The notes beneath the pieces are model-generated. The model worked only from the letters and a program-made list of their open reading frames with translations. It was not told where the DNA came from and did not search any database. A DNA stretch of 64,000 bases. Origin: Psettodes erumei. Its lineage: Eukaryota > Chordata > Actinopteri > Pleuronectiformes > Psettodidae. Of the stretch, positions 47,901 to 63,060 are shown piece by piece; positions within the stretch are counted from its first letter, which is position 1, and each line of letters begins with the position of its first letter. The stretch lies in contig JAFBJZ010000422.1 of assembly GCA_016785225.1 (NCBI GenBank), positions 4,828,001 through 4,892,000 of the forward strand, in the 5' to 3' direction. Both the position numbers and the translations under genes were made by a program.

Positions 47901-49479
47901 TGGTAAACGCCCACATCCATCACCCCAGAAGTCACACATGTTCATGCTACGCTGTTCTATCAAGTGGGAATATTCAAAGTCTGTTATGAGATGTTTTGTG
48001 CACATTTCCCAAAATTTAAACCTGATTATACTGACTGAGCCATCCACTGCTCAAGTGGGTTTGAGAGGCTCTCAGATAACCCTGTGTCCTAGAGATTAAC
48101 TGTTTGGACTACAGATATTTCAGGGAAGGATATGGATTATGTTAAGTGTAACGTTTTCATTTTAGTGTTTAGTTTTATGTACAGCACACAGTTCACTGAG
48201 CAGTGGCTGGGGTATCTGTTGAGTGTACAAAGCCACAAACACAACTTACATGGTGAGTTCTGCATGTGACAAGGTTTAGGCAACAAGGGCACCAGGAAAA
48301 GATCACTGGTGTTGGTTGAATGATAATGAAGGAAACTTTGTTGATCACTTTTTAGAAAACATGTGCAAAGTCACATAACCTTTTGTCCTGCTGCATGAAC
48401 CCGAGCCACTGCTGAACTACAGCAGCGCTGGGACATGGGCACCTGTTGTCACTTTTGCTGACAGAGTTACTGCCTGGCGGTGTGTCTTGTCTTTGTGTTG
48501 GTATGCGTGTGTGTGTTTGTGTGTCTCCATATGTTGGCTTACTTTGGTCGTAGAGTTCATAGATCTGTTACATTTCATGAGTCAAGTACAAATTTAAATA
48601 AAGATGGAAATTCTGCAACATAATTCCACTTGGAGGCAACTTTCTGCACAAGCATTGGTACATTCATAATCTTTTGAACCTAGTAATTACACAAAGTAAG
48701 ATGAAACCATTCACAGTCCCAGTCAGAATAAATTTCAGATGTGTAGAAGTTGACATAGAGTTTTGCCTTTTTCTTCTGGCAGGATTCAGTGATTCTTCAT
48801 GCTTTGTCTTGTAAACTGGCAATTTACTTGTATGCTTTTCAAGGCTTTGCAAATTGATTGTGAGGTTACTGGAGGGTAACTTCAAAGTCTTTGACTAAAA
48901 GGTTGTATATGTTGTTCCGCATATTCCAAGTCGTAAATCTTTTCTTTTCTTTGGCTCAGTCTTTGATTAAATTTTGAATTGTTGAAAGAAAGCATTGCCT
49001 TCGATTTATTTCAAATATATTATTATTTAATAGTCAAATTTTGAGATCCTGTGGCTTGTATTTCTAGATGGAGAAACTCATCTGTAGATGCAGTTCAGGA
49101 AAAATGCCTTTCTTTAGTTTGCAGCATATGGGCGATGCCACAAATTGGAATTGGGTTTCAGTTCCCGATGTTCAGTGGATGGAGAGTCATCAGACGGTCA
49201 AATATCAAGGGAGGTCACAGAGATGCTGACCAAGTAAAGATGATACTGTCTTTTGATGGTAAGCAGAGAGTTTCAAAGGAGCCCTGTGCAAATATTACAA
49301 ATAATACTTGTGAGGAGAGTGATAAAACAAAGATTAACATTGTACTTCAAAACTGAAGGTCATACACAGCTAATCGAAATCATTTGAGAAGAGCAATGTT
49401 GTTTATTCTGTACTTTGTTTAGAAGATGAAACAAGGAACATTAATGAAAACAAAGAGAAAAACTATGGAAGGAAGCATG
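44991..49479. other. Non-coding stretch
   Basis: No gene is recognised. One strong acceptor-like site at 45687 followed by a 29-codon frame is noted in the findings. GT-rich sequence occurs near 48500-48530. Confidence 0.4.
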
Positions 49480-49600
49480 AAAGGAATAGTTCGGGGTATT
49501 TGGGGGAAATAAATGTATTTACCTGTGTCTGTGCAGTGAGCATGCAGTTTCAGCCAGCAGCTTGTTAGCTTAGCTTAGGAAAAAACTTTAAATCAGGAAC
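49480..49600 (+). repeat. Teleost dispersed repeat, copy 3 (partial)
   Basis: AAAGGAATAGTTCGGGGTATTT at the head, and CAGCCAGCAGCTTGTTAGCT in the middle, match copies 1 and 2. The copy lacks the GAGAGTTAGATGAGAAGA block and much of the tail. Confidence 0.6.
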
Positions 49601-52600
49601 AGTAGGATAAACAAAACTAAGTTCACCGTTTTACTGTAGTTACAGTTTACGTTATAATGCTGGTTACATAGTAAGTGCTTGCCAAGCATCTCGCTGGTGA
49701 ACATAGTGTAACATATAGCAGCTAAATGGCCAGATTGTTTCCTCAGAAGTTGGTGTTAATAAAAACAACTAAAAGGAGAGTAATTCCTGGACTCTTCAGT
49801 TTGCCAGAAAGATTGTTGCTTTTTATTACAAAAAGAAGGAAGATGACCACGAGTAAAAGATTTTTATTTACGTGTAAGGTGATTTGGATTCCAAAAACAC
49901 AGCTAATGATTGCCAGCATGGATGAGCTGGACTGGTTGACCATTTGATGTTGAAAACAGATGCTTGTGACTGCTCCAACCTGAGTTGGTCTACAGAAGCT
50001 GCTCCCCATTTACAAATCCAGCAGCCAATGTAAATTGTGCCCATGCATGGCCAGTTGCCCTGGAGGTCCCTTGTGCTATTTGCTAGTGTTCAAAGCTTGG
50101 TTCAAAGTCTGTAGCAATATTTAACTATTTCATCTCCCGACTCAGGGTGTGTGGCTGTCCCTCTGCAGTGCCAAGACTATGTTTGTGCTTGTTTCAGGGT
50201 TTGATGTAAATCTACTTGCTGATCCCAAATTCACTTTTGGCAGAGAGTCTGCGGATACAGAAAAAGAAATCCATCAGCAAATAATTTCCTGCTACACTAA
50301 TTTGTTTAGCTTGCCAGCAAGCAGGCAGGCAGACAGATAAACTGACTCTGCCATGATAGATTCATCATGTAACTCCCGGTGATAGACTTCACAGCTGTTT
50401 CAATACACTATGCTCATTTGTTTTAAAATCACTGTGTTTCCAGGAGATTTCTGGCTAAAACCTCTGCATCACCAGTCCAAAGTGACCACTTAATATTAAA
50501 GACATGCTGCTACCAATAACATTAATGACCTCAGGTTGAGCAATCAGCCTTGATGTTGGTGCTGGGCAATATGAGAGAATTGGTATTCATTGTGTCCATT
50601 TCAAACAATGAATTATTTATGGATTGCTTGAAGAAACAGCTGGGGCTGGTATGGAGAGGAGTGACTGCAGCAGGATAACTGGTGAGAGGAGAAATACAAG
50701 GCTGTTGTAGGCCAATTAGAACCTTTTCTCTTATTCTCATAGCAGCAGCAGCAGCAACAGCATTAGGCAAAAGTAAAACAACTCAGCAGTCATTAATAGC
50801 CATGGGTCATCTCTATTTCCTAGGATCAGTTAAGACATTAACCTGCATCACAAATCTGAGTGTGATATTTTCTGTTTAAAGCAGTAAAAAATGAATGATA
50901 AAAGGAACACGTCACCGAATTCTGTTTTTATCTGTTGTAAAACTGCTTCTTAAACCTTTTCATCGTCCGCATTCCATCCCCACTGATTGTTTATGACCAC
51001 ATGCAGGCAGACATTCATTTGTTTAGTGGGATAACTTGTATGTTGGCTTTTTCCTCACTGAAAGATGGTGCTGCAATTAGAAATATATATGTTTGTGCTA
51101 TAAGCTGTAATTAAGGTATAGGGAGCTTTAAAGCTACCAACCAAATGCAAACACAACATTTGCAACATATAATGAGGGATTGTTGCACAGTGATGTGTCA
51201 CAGTTTGCAGTTAGGGCAGGGGCAGGATTTTGTCACAGTGACACAGTTGAGAGCAGGAGCCATGTCAGTGTTTAACGACAAGAATTTTGTGCAGCAACAG
51301 TGCTTGCTCCCTCAGTATGGAGGGCATGCATCGGCTCCTGTGTTCCGGCCTTTGTGTTGTATTATGCATAGTTTGTAGCCTTTACGTTGCTAGGCTAGCA
51401 GGTTTTCCACCACTCTGTGTCTGTTTGTATTAGTTTCATTCATCAAAGAAGACAAACTGATTAGTTTATATAAGTGTAACACCCAAAACCCCAATATAAG
51501 AAGGACAAAGTAGCTATTCCAAATGCAGTAAGCATTGTGCCAGTCCCACACAGTGATTCTCATTGAATCACCCTAAGTTTTGTCAAAGGGGATATTAAAT
51601 ATGGCATATGTGCCTTGGGCCACAGGTACATGAAAAGGAGAAGGCGCAGGGGGTTGTGTTGTTGTGGATCACAGTGCCTTATTTTCATGTTAATAGGGTA
51701 AGTAAAGTTCAAATGTTGGCCATGGGCGATTTTAACAACTAGATTTAGCTCACAGATATAGGGTTTGCTAAATTTACCAAAAATGTACCCCCAGAAAAAA
51801 TGGGATTTTTTAATACCTCTGTAACACAACCTTAGCACTTCCGACATGTGTTTCTAACAAGTCTCCCATTGAGGATTGCTCCTTCAATTTTAGGGATAGA
51901 CCAAACTGGTGTATGTCTTTTATACAATGCTCCAGCGTGTCGCCAGACTTAGCTTTGAGCCTTTATTGTCGAACAACCAGACATTTGTCCCTAAATCTCA
52001 AGAGAGCTGAAGGAAGCAAGATTTCCTGAGAACGAAACCTCCATTTCCTCTTGTCTCACTCTGCTTCTGTCTAGCTCCACTGTAAGTAACAGCAGAGGTG
52101 TAGCTTAAATGTGAAAATAGGTCTGCTTTTGTTCTTATTGACAGTTTATATCTGTACTATGTTATACTTCAGAAGTCTACACTTGGCTCTGGTGGTTTTC
52201 TTCATTCCCAAAAATACCTTCTGACAGCTCTGAGTAAACAGATGTGTTAACATCAACTGTAGGTTAACCATGCAATAGTAAGTCAATAAAAATAAAAAAT
52301 TCAGCACAGTTGGTAAAGAAAAGTCTGTGTCTTTGGTGGTACATTTCTCTCTGCAAGCTTGTTAAAAAGTAAGTGGTAAGTGTTTAGCCTTGGAGAAGGC
52401 CTTGCTCTTTGATTCAGAGCGATGCACACTTAAACTCACCGATCTTTGGAAAACTTTGTTTTTCTTTTTTAATACCATTGCTACTGTGTTGGAAGTGCTG
52501 TGTTGTGATGCAAAGTGGCATCTTCATTTGCAGAATCATTGAAATGGCCCCCAAATTATGCAAATTACATGCCCATTGCTACTTTTTTTAATCTTGCCAT

Positions 52601-55600
52601 TCTTTTTGTTCTGGCCAGCATGTGGTCAGTGCCATAGTCCCTGGAATGATTGGTAGGCACAGGTGTAAGCAGTTAGTGTGAGTCAGTAACAGGTGCTGCT
52701 TGTGACCCAAGGTAGTGTCTATTGTGCTAGAAGCTGCAAAAACAATCTCTCACTTGGAAATGTTGATTCATTAGAGTGGGAGCCGTCCCCGATGCGCCTG
52801 CCTGCAACAATTTTATTGGCTTAAACCTCCAGTTGGATGGGAAGGAGGTTTCTGTGGTGAATGAAAGGAGGGTAATGATTCATTGTTAAGAACAGTCAAT
52901 GACAGAGAAGGCTAATTGCTTCTCAAGTTAGTGCCGGCTCTCAGGTAGAAGCCCTGAACCCATTCAGAACTGGTTAAATGTATGTTGCCCTATAGATGTA
53001 AGGGCAGTTTTTTCTTGACACTGATTCTGACACTTGACAGGAAGATCCTTCACTTCACTATGCATATTATTCAAGCAAGAAACCACCTGAGCTGTGAACA
53101 AAAGATGAGGTTTTATTGTTCTGAGCAATCAAACTGCAAGTCTGCGCCATAGGTACGTCTCAAACTAAAGCTGTCAAGCAGTGCCTCATTTTCCATTTCT
53201 CTTCCTTCACTCCTCTCTCTTCCTTCCTCGTTACTTCAGCATTTTTGTCAGGGATGATTTAAAATTTTTCGCCAGTTTCCTTTTCTTTTTAAGATGGTGA
53301 CATTAATGTGCTACCTCTTTTTTGTGAGAGAAATCCAAGCAGGTGCTGCCAAACTGCCTCCTTCCTTTGACATGAGTGTGATGTATGTTTATGTGCGCAT
53401 CTGCAAATGAGAAAGGGCTTGGAATGATTTCCCCCATCTTAATAGCTGGAAAACATGTGGCTATAGGCTGTTAAACAAGGTGCGCTGGCTCCCAGCACTG
53501 TCATAAATAAAAGGAGGGAAGCACTTTCTCACGTCTGACTTCGGGAGAGCTGTTTGGTCGAGACTGTCGAGTCCCACAGCCCGAACTGATGTAGGTATCA
53601 ACATGTGTGGCACAAATACTGTCATAACAAATCTTTTACATCGTATCCATTTTTCCCCTGTTCCTCATCTTGATCTGTTGAAGATGGTGTAACTTTTAAC
53701 AATGAAACCTGAGCATGCTAGAAATTTACTTTCAACGTCAAGTGTTCAGTATGTTTAAGTGAATTATTACAGAAAAATAGATTCAGCATTATTATGTTGG
53801 ATATTTTTATGAAGGCCATCTCATGCAGTACATCTTACAATAAAAATGTTTTTCAAAGAATACTTGTTGCTCAGAGTCTGGGTTAGCTATCCTTTTGAAT
53901 AAAAAAAATTCACAACAAATGGCAAATTCAGCATGCAGAGAGAAACACAAATGATGTGTAAATAAATTTAGTCAGAGACGGACATGACGTTTTCAGTTGT
54001 GTTTTCTTCCAATGGGTGCTGCTCTGGGATTAGGTGAGAATTTAATGAAATACGCTCTGAAAAACCTCGACAAGACTTTTAACTGGGGATTTAATTATTG
54101 TTGTAAACCTAGCCAACACTTCACATATGTCTTGTGGGAGTCTCTTCTTCTCTTTTGTATTATTTAGCATATAAATGAGGAGTCAGTTTTCACCCTGGAA
54201 TGGTTTTCTGGTCACAAACAATGAGACTTCTACCCATTAAACACTGGAATTGCTTGAGTTGTTGTCAGACCCTGATTTTATTCCTCAAACCATTTCAGCC
54301 TTTTGTTATTCTATTTTTTTATGGCTCCCATTTGTTATGTCTGGACATCTGCTTTGCAGTGTGGAGCCTCTGCCAGCTTTCGAGCAGACGTCTGCTTCTG
54401 GCACTGGGTTGTTGGTTCCTTGAGTGAATGAAAGCATGACGGTGTCTGTCATGTCTTAAATGTCTCACTTGGGACTCATTAACTAAACAAATCTGTGCAA
54501 TCGCCCTGCGGTCCAACAAGAGTTCCAGCCTGAGAGAAGGAGAGGAATTGCAAACAAAGGACCAACTGGTTTCAAAGACAACCCTTCTCCATTGATAGAC
54601 TAGAACTCGCCCTCTTTGCCAAGTGTGATAAACTTATCACTACCCAGATCTTAGTGGACTAGCCCACAGGAATCACAACTTAAATATCTTACTCATATGT
54701 GACACAGTTGACACAAGTGTTTGCAGCACATATTGAGGGGCTTCAATGACACCAGTAAAGAGAACCCCAGATTAAAGGATTAACTGGAGAGTTATTTCGT
54801 AGAAGCTCTGCATTTAGCATGACAACACACAACAACCAGTTTTGCACAATATAGATGAAGCAACTAATAATACCTAATATATGTAGCTGCTCTTTATATT
54901 AATCTATTTACAGAGAGGATCTTTGATTGTTTTGTTGAGCTGACAATATTTGGCTTTTTAACTCATACGGTAATTAACTGAATGTACAAAACTGCTCAGT
55001 CTAAACATTGTCATTTTTCTCTGGTGTTATACTGTATTAGTACAGCCTCAGGCCTCAGTTTAAATGTAATGTTTCTCTTAATAAGAATCACTTTGAGGAG
55101 ATGAGGAGAGAAGACAATCAGAGACAACCATTTTGTCTAAAATGTTTTAACCCCACTTGGAACAATCCTCTGCTCTCAGTAGAAAGTAAATAGGATGCTC
55201 CTTCTGGCTTCCCACAGAAAGTGATTAGGTACTTCATCACACAGATAAGAATGCAGGCTGAGGCACAGCTACAGGAAAGGAAAGGGACCAGAGTCTTGCT
55301 TGTGAAGTATGGATTAGTTCTGGTAAAGTTAGTATGATTAATCCAATGTGAGGAGCTGGTGCGGAGTCAGTTGCTACGTGCTTCACTGGGCTACTGTTTT
55401 TGTGCTGTGCAACCAGGCAAGATGAATGGACTCAGATGTGCCCTGGCGTTGCATCTCCTTCCTCTGTTACAGTGCACACGTTGTCTTTCTCTGTTACCCC
55501 AGCTGTAATCCATCTTTTTGATTGCACAGACCAACTCCAGTGAATGTTTTCTAAAAATATTCTAAGATTAACAAAAAATGTGCATTCTCCAGAGCTCTTC

Positions 55601-58600
55601 CTCTGATCTTTTTTGGCTTTGTTCCTATACCTGCGACCAAATTAGTATAAATTGTAAGCATTTTAATCCTAAGAACATTTATAGTATGACACGCTTACCA
55701 TCCTGTAAATTCCCTGTACAACACACAAAGGGAATCAGCTCTTTGCATGTTGTTAAACCAGAGAAGGAAGGACGTATATGCTGCTCATTTGATTACTTGC
55801 AGTTCTGCAATTGTAATTAATTTTCAAAGAAGTGCAAATGTGATATCTTTACATTTCAAGGAGAAAGTTATATCCCTTCTCTCAGGGTTATTTTCATGTT
55901 TAATAGAATATATGATCTTTGAAGGATTTACTGTAACTATCATGCCCTACTTTCATGTATAGGTTTAAATCTGAACATATATTCTGCATTACAGAAGCAT
56001 AGAACCATGATAGAAATTCCTTTCCCATATCCCAACCCATTAATAATCATTACATGTTCGTTACTTAAGGCATATAAGGTATCCTTTAAAGGATTCTTTG
56101 CATTTGGGAGGGCATGAAAAACCTCTGGGTATATGTATCCTGGAAACGAAGAAAATTGGTATTTTGGCTGTGATGAATGGATGCTGCAGATGTTGTATTT
56201 TTGTGGGTTTCTTTCATCCTGTGCTGCCTTTTATAAAACTGCTTTTGCATTTACAGATTCAGTATGTGCAACTGTGATTTTCACAAGATGCTTTTTCACC
56301 ATTTAGCATTGTATTGTTCTCTTCTCGTATTCCACGCCAGAAGAAGCTGTGTACAAGTGTGTCCAAGGAAAATAGGCACTTACCTGAAAGCTCTGCACTT
56401 TCAAAGAGCACCTTTTGTGAGTGTTTTTTAATAGAGAAATGTAATACATATATATTTAAGTATCTACCATCTATACTCTACAATTATATATTGCTGAGGT
56501 TCCATAAAAAGTTCCTGATGGAGTCAGAGGTCAGACTCTTAAAACCCGACACTCTGAAACCAGTAGTTTTTTCACTAAGCATCATTGTGATACACAAAGT
56601 TGCTTTATTTCTACTATTAGGACAAAATGGTTTACATTTTTTCTATTATAATTAAAAGCTCCTGAGTCCCGCTTTTAACAGAGACAAAGGCTTTAAAGTC
56701 CTCTGCTCTCCCATGATGATCTTATTTTTGCAGTTTCCTCTCATTAAATTAAATTGGCTGTGGTGCAAATGTGTTTCTCAGAACTGCCATCATTGTTAAT
56801 AACAACAACAGTAAAATGCTTTATCATTTCCTCTTGAGATGTTTAACCATAAAACATGTCTGGAAAGTCACCATTAGTCTCACAGCTTGCACTGACTAGT
56901 TTCTCACAGGAAACTTGTTTGGAGTCAGGACTTTGACAACACTGCTTGTGCTCCTGTCCTGTTGGCCATTATTCACTGTGACAAGTAAGATGCATGTAAT
57001 GAACAACTTTGGCTCCATGTTAGAGCTGAAGCTGGGCCTGTCCTAATTTGAGATAAAGATAGGTTATTGATCAATGGTCCTGTACCATTAGCTTTCTGCC
57101 TGGATTGCTGTTATGCAACAACTACAATGGGCAGGATGATGAGGCTGCTGGAAGGAAAATAACTGGGATGGTGGTAGATAAATTGGACAGATATGCTGCT
57201 CAGTAGAAGGTAAAAAGTTGAATATTTTCGCAGAGTTTACTTTTTTCTTCTTCACAAATCAACATTAAAAAATGTTGATAATGTACAAGAAAAATAAGAC
57301 TATGTATTTACAGCTTCATTAGTGGCTGTGCTTAGACTTTATGCTAACATCAACAGGCTGACCTGCTCACATTAACAATGGCAATATACTTTTTGATTAG
57401 CCAGAATAATATTTACCATTACCGCCGATTGATGAAATGATACTGTTTGTTTAGTAGGCGTAATATTCACTTTGTATAGCACTTTGTTTAGCATGCTAGT
57501 GCTGAATTAGTTGTAACACATTCAAACTCTTCTTAGTTCTTGGAAGTTGTGACCTTTCCTTGTGTGCTGCAATATGTTAGCAGTGAATTCATGATGTAAA
57601 TTCCCACCATGGTACTCCAGGAATTCTGATTATCACAAGACCCTCAGCAAGAAGCATTTACTTTGCAGGGTAGCAGATGAAACACAAGAAAATCCATTGT
57701 TTTTCCTTTCTCTATGGTTGATAGAAAACTGTGACCCTCATCAACCATTGTAATTGTCTAAGTGTCCTTGAACGGGTGCCATTGTAGATAAACTGGAGCT
57801 CCAGGGTTCATATATTTTGCAGATGAGTTGAAGAGAGAGGTGTAGAGAGTGTGTGTTCACCATTTTGGAGGTTAAGTTCTACCTCACCCGTGATGGATTT
57901 CTCCAAACATCAGGTGGGTTGTAAAGATTTTGGAACACTAAGAGGAATTTGTTGGCAACATTTCTACATGATGCCAGATAATGGTGCCATTGTCCCCTAT
58001 GAGGAGGTCTTTTCTTAGAGCTGAGAAAAGCTTCCTCTGATCTCCCACCCATTACAATGCTTTGAAAGTATCTTCGAAGGCTCTAATCAGTTTTTCTATG
58101 CACACATCAGGACCTGCCGCTGCACTTTTTTTGTTGTTTTGTTTTGAGTTTTTTTGTTTCTGTACATCTAAAACAAGCTGCTGATGTGATCTCAAAGTAT
58201 CCCAGCATGCAGCACTAGAAAAAAAAAAAACAAAGCACAGACATCATCTCTCACGTAAAAGTGAGAGCCCATTTCATTTTTAGTAAAGATAGCTGTACAA
58301 ATATATGCAATCTGCTCTTTTGTTTGAAAGCCACCAGTCCAATGATAAAGAAACCGTTGAGAGAGCAAAAACATGGTCTGTCTTTTAATTGTCTTTTAAT
58401 CTATTTAGTTGTTCAACAACTATAGGCTAGCGGAGCAAGTGGAAAATTACAGGGTGTTGATTGTTAATATTTGATTTAGGCTGAAAAACATATGACATGT
58501 GACAGAACAATAACAGGCTTGCATGCGTGGGCACAGCAGAGATTAAGGGAGCTCATAAGTAAGGCAGAGATGGAGGGAGACAAAAAAGGCAGAGGGGGAT

Positions 58601-61600
58601 AAAGGGGATGAGACTTTGTTAATGAGAGAGGGGGGTTGCAACGAAGATCAAATGTGAAATGGTGATAAAAACAAGAGTGGATAAAAGGAGAATCAAATGA
58701 GTAGTTCCCTGAGAGTGATAAAAGCACATACTAAGTGATTGTGAGTATCTTCATATACACACACACAGTATATATTTTTTCTTTACATCTGTTATCAGCT
58801 ACATATCTGTGATCAGTTTTTCATCAGCTCTGATCCCTCCCATTCTTCAGCCCCATGCCTCTAATCCTTGCCCTTCTTTCGTTGATCTTTTTTCATCCAT
58901 CACTAACAGCTGCACTGCCCATTTGGCTTCTTCTGATGGATTTTGGCATGTGTGTGCATGCATGTGACGTCACGCATCGCCCTCTGTTTCTGTAGACTAA
59001 TTGGATCGTGTCCTCTCTGTGGCCTTCGGGGACTCAGGAATAATTAAAGCAGAGAGAGGGGAAGTGTTGAGGTTCAGGGCTGCTAACCACACCCTCTTAA
59101 TTGGGGAGAGTGAGAGGTGGAGGGCAGGGCAGAGGGCTGCAGGATTGGTTGGATTTGGATGCCTCCATGGCCGTGGATGGTGCTTCAGCATTGCAGGAGG
59201 AAGGTGATAATAATGAACCTGGTGTGTGTCTGGTGCTAAATTACCACACAATGGGCATGCTGAGCCATAAGCAAAGAGATGATGTGGTTTTAAATAAGAT
59301 CAGGTTCATGACGATTAGAATCTTCCACATTTAAGGGTACTACCTGAAAAAAACTTTTTTCTTCCATAGCAGAAACGATTTGGTTATTTCACATGACAGA
59401 TTTCTGTCTGCTGTCTTCTCACTGGGCTTAAGTAGTCACGGCCCAGCTGTAAAAAGTTGTTCATTTCAGTTCACCAATTAGGATTAAGCATGCTTACATT
59501 GTGAGGTCACTGTCAGTTCAGTCTTATCAAACTATGCCTACATAGCGCAGATGGAGCAGATTAGCTGATATTATGAGTAGCTGAATTAGACACTAAATAA
59601 TAAACAAATACGTATTTTATTTCAAATTTTAAGATGCATTATAAGCAGTGCTACAGTAAGACATGTCGCAAACAGGACTACAGATTAACCAGATGATTAA
59701 AGACACTTTATTTGGAGCTAAACCCAAAAGTGAGTGCAAGTGTGTGGACAAATGAAGCGATAACAAGAGCTGAAGAAAGAGTTCAGGCAGTGAAGTCAAG
59801 TCAACGTGTAGGCCAAAATCTACACACAAACAGCTTTACAACATACTGTCTCACTGGCAGGCTGGGGATGCCTTTTTACTATAGATAGCCACAATGGAGA
59901 GATGAAATGCCCCTGGTCAGACATTAAGCAGGGATGCCAAGGTCAGTTCATCAGCTCTTTAGCCACGAGGGAAAATGTCAGTACAAAATTTATAAAATAA
60001 AATGTACAAAATTTCAAAGCTCTACCAGAAATGTCATGTTTACAATGGACAGCTTAGATCATAATTTGATTTTTCATTATTTTATCTTCAAACTTACTTT
60101 GGCTAACCTTTGGGTTTAACATGTATTGAAAACCTTTGCAGTTGATTTGGAGAGTATGTTACTGCCAAATCAACAAATGTGAGACCCTGAGTTGTAATGA
60201 ACCACAACTGTCCTCTTCTGTTCTCTTTTGCAAACGTGGCCTTTTGTTTTGTTTTATTCTCATCCTTATCCTTAGCATCGTAAACACTGACTCTGTTGGC
60301 CTTGTGTTAATATTGTCAAAGGGCCAATGTAAGTGATGCTTATCTGCACAGATGGCACATTTGGTGCCAAATATCATGACCAGCTAGCTGTACAGCACTG
60401 CTGCCAAAATGCATTAGAGTGCCCACTCACTGTCATGGAACAGTTGTCTTGTGGAACAGGATCCTTGGAGCATTTTAATGGGAATTTTGACTCCCTTGTG
60501 ATGAAAACAAATAATTTAGCTTGCCCCTGTTGCTATATTGATGATGTTTTATGTTCAAATGACCTCCAGACTCTGAGTGATGTTTTGAGGCTTGTGCTGT
60601 TGATAGGGAACCAGTGATAGAGGGACGTTAAAAACTGTTATTATGTACCCTATGAAACCCTTGCATCAGTATTCAGGCTGGGGGGGCCCAAGAGAATGAC
60701 TGGCTTCTGTGCAGAATTAATCCACTTTGCCAAATGCTGTCACTGACAAAATGCCAATCTCTTTCCTCCCCCACTGAGGAAAAAGTGACCTCAACGCAAG
60801 GTTCTTGTAACACAAAAGACCTCAGTTATCACCTCTTTCACTTTCCTCCAGTACATTACAACACTCAAACTGTTAAATGCTGACCCCTTGACTGGGACAA
60901 TGTGGTGCTTGGTTAATGGGGTGTGACTCTGGCAGGCTGGAGAATGGTGTCAACCTTCTCACTCCAAATGATCCCTAATCACTAATGAACAAGAAGGTAT
61001 GGAGAGGAGTCATAAAACAGATGATGGGAAATAATGAGAATTAATGATGATACAGCATGAAGGACAGATAGCACAATGGGTGGTGAGAGGACGTGGGATT
61101 GGAGGGAATACCACACAGAGATATGATGGGATATGAATGAAAAGCCAAAAAGACAAGTGTCCAGACCTCACAATTATTTGCTCTCTGTCTTTTACTCAAC
61201 TGAGGTCAATAGAGATAATGAAACATCATCAGCCATCAAATGTGACATTTTCAACCCCTGGCAGAGCTGCAAACACAGAGATCATTGATTTCATAATGAC
61301 CAAATACCAAAAATACCACTCTCATATCTTGATGGGACTGTGAGCTTAACTTGGCAAGAAAACTGGAAGTAGGGGAGGGGGCAGTCAACCTGGCTCTGGG
61401 CAAGTAACATCTTTAACTTCAGCTAACTAAACAAGATATGACAAAATTAATTGGTATTGTTACCTTGAGATAGAGCCAGAGTAGTGGTTTCCAGTCTCTA
61501 TGCAAAGTTATCTGTATCCTGCGTGTATGAGAGAGCAATGGTTCCTCTCATCCAACCAAACGGAAATTGGCTACTTTTTCGTTTTTCTTTTTTCTCTTTA

Positions 61601-63060
61601 AATATAATTTCCTCCACCTTCAGAAGGACAGATTCTTGAATTTTTTATTGGAAAGAGCAGGACAGTACATCATACTGGACTATTTACTTTGCAAAGCATT
61701 TTGTGCTATGTGGGGCATCACACATTTCCTGCTAAATGCAGAAGCACAGAACATACAACAGAAGACTAAATCTGTGTTTTTCTGCTCAGGGTTGGGATGT
61801 GAAAAGGATCTGAAGACCCTGTGGAGGGAGTGGGACCCAGCTGTGATTTAAAGCTCGCGCTATGTCTGAAAGCACAATAAGTGGCTTTATTTGATCTACA
61901 AAACATTCAGAGAGAATGTCTGTGGATCCGAGAACTTCAGTCGTTTTATTATATATTTCCATTTTCCAAATCAGGTTAGCTTTCATGATGAAATGGCTGT
62001 AACAATGTCGGGAGCACACCAGGAGGTTTTGACAAAGGAAGTCATCCTTTGTCAGTCATGAAATGGTATGGTGGAAATGGTATCAGTGGGTTGCTCTTGC
62101 ATGGCATAGTAAGTTAATTTTACTAATCAAAGTTTCCAAACTTAATTAAAAATTTAGATGGGGCTTTCAGGAATGAGCAGCTGATCTGTAAACTTTGCCT
62201 TCGGTCAAATGAGCTGGGTCAAATTCATGCCTCTTTGACTCTGAGGAAACTGCGATTTGTCCTCATATCTCAGGGAAGTAGAAATTTGCTGGTGGGAATA
62301 AGTTTGATTTATTACACCCCCAGTGTCAAGACACCCATTTCACTTTGCTGAGGAGAACTTGTATTGTTGATGCACAGTGCTATCCATAAAAGCCGCAGAA
62401 GGTCTCCTGCATCTGTTAGGTATTGTGTCAAATTAACATTTGATTAAATGAATGTCATGACTAAGCAAGCCGTGCAGAGCAAACCATTGTCTGAAAATTA
62501 AAGAAATGCAAACCTGATCCCCTCAGGACATAGAAATAGAATAAGAGCTCCTACTGGCTTTTATTCATTTCTATTGGGTGACAGAGGTAATTGAATTCGG
62601 TCTAGAAACCATTAAGATTATTTATGACTGCCTTTCTTCAAGGGAAACATGAATAGTGAAAGAGAGCCCCGTTTGGCCATGCATTTCCTGCATGGCCACC
62701 AGACGCCAATGCAACCCATGCATGAAGCATATCTTGCTCACCCGGTGGGGGATTTTAAATCTTTTTTCCTTGCTTGTTTTGTATAAAATTGATTGTCTTA
62801 GATTTCAAAACATCCTAAAGAAAAAAACAAGGCTCTGATCTACTTAGCTCTTGCATGCATGTTCCTGTCAAGCCAGCCAAAATCTCACCTGGCTTTGCCC
62901 AGTAACGTCAGCATCAAATGATCAGTTTTGGTGTTTAAATTTGACTCATTCATTGCTTTCATGCAGAGCAGCAACTTCATTGAGCTCTCACTTGCACCAG
63001 AGCACAGAGCATACTTCATTTTGTTTGAGTATTCCACAGTACCACTGATTAAGCAACACT
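49601..63060. other. Non-coding stretch
   Basis: No gene is recognised over about 13 kb. A short (GCA)n tract lies at 50742-50755, a consensus CRE palindrome TGACGTCA at 58965-58972, and a moderately GC-rich patch at 58900-59220. Open frames here are all short and without family likeness. The window may lie in a gene desert or a large intron. Confidence 0.45.
58965..58972. promoter_or_regulatory. Full CRE palindrome TGACGTCA
   Basis: This is the consensus CREB/ATF site, set in GTGACGTCACGCATCGC within a patch that has more CpG than its surroundings. No TATA box or exon signal is visible nearby, so any enhancer role is inference. Confidence 0.35.
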
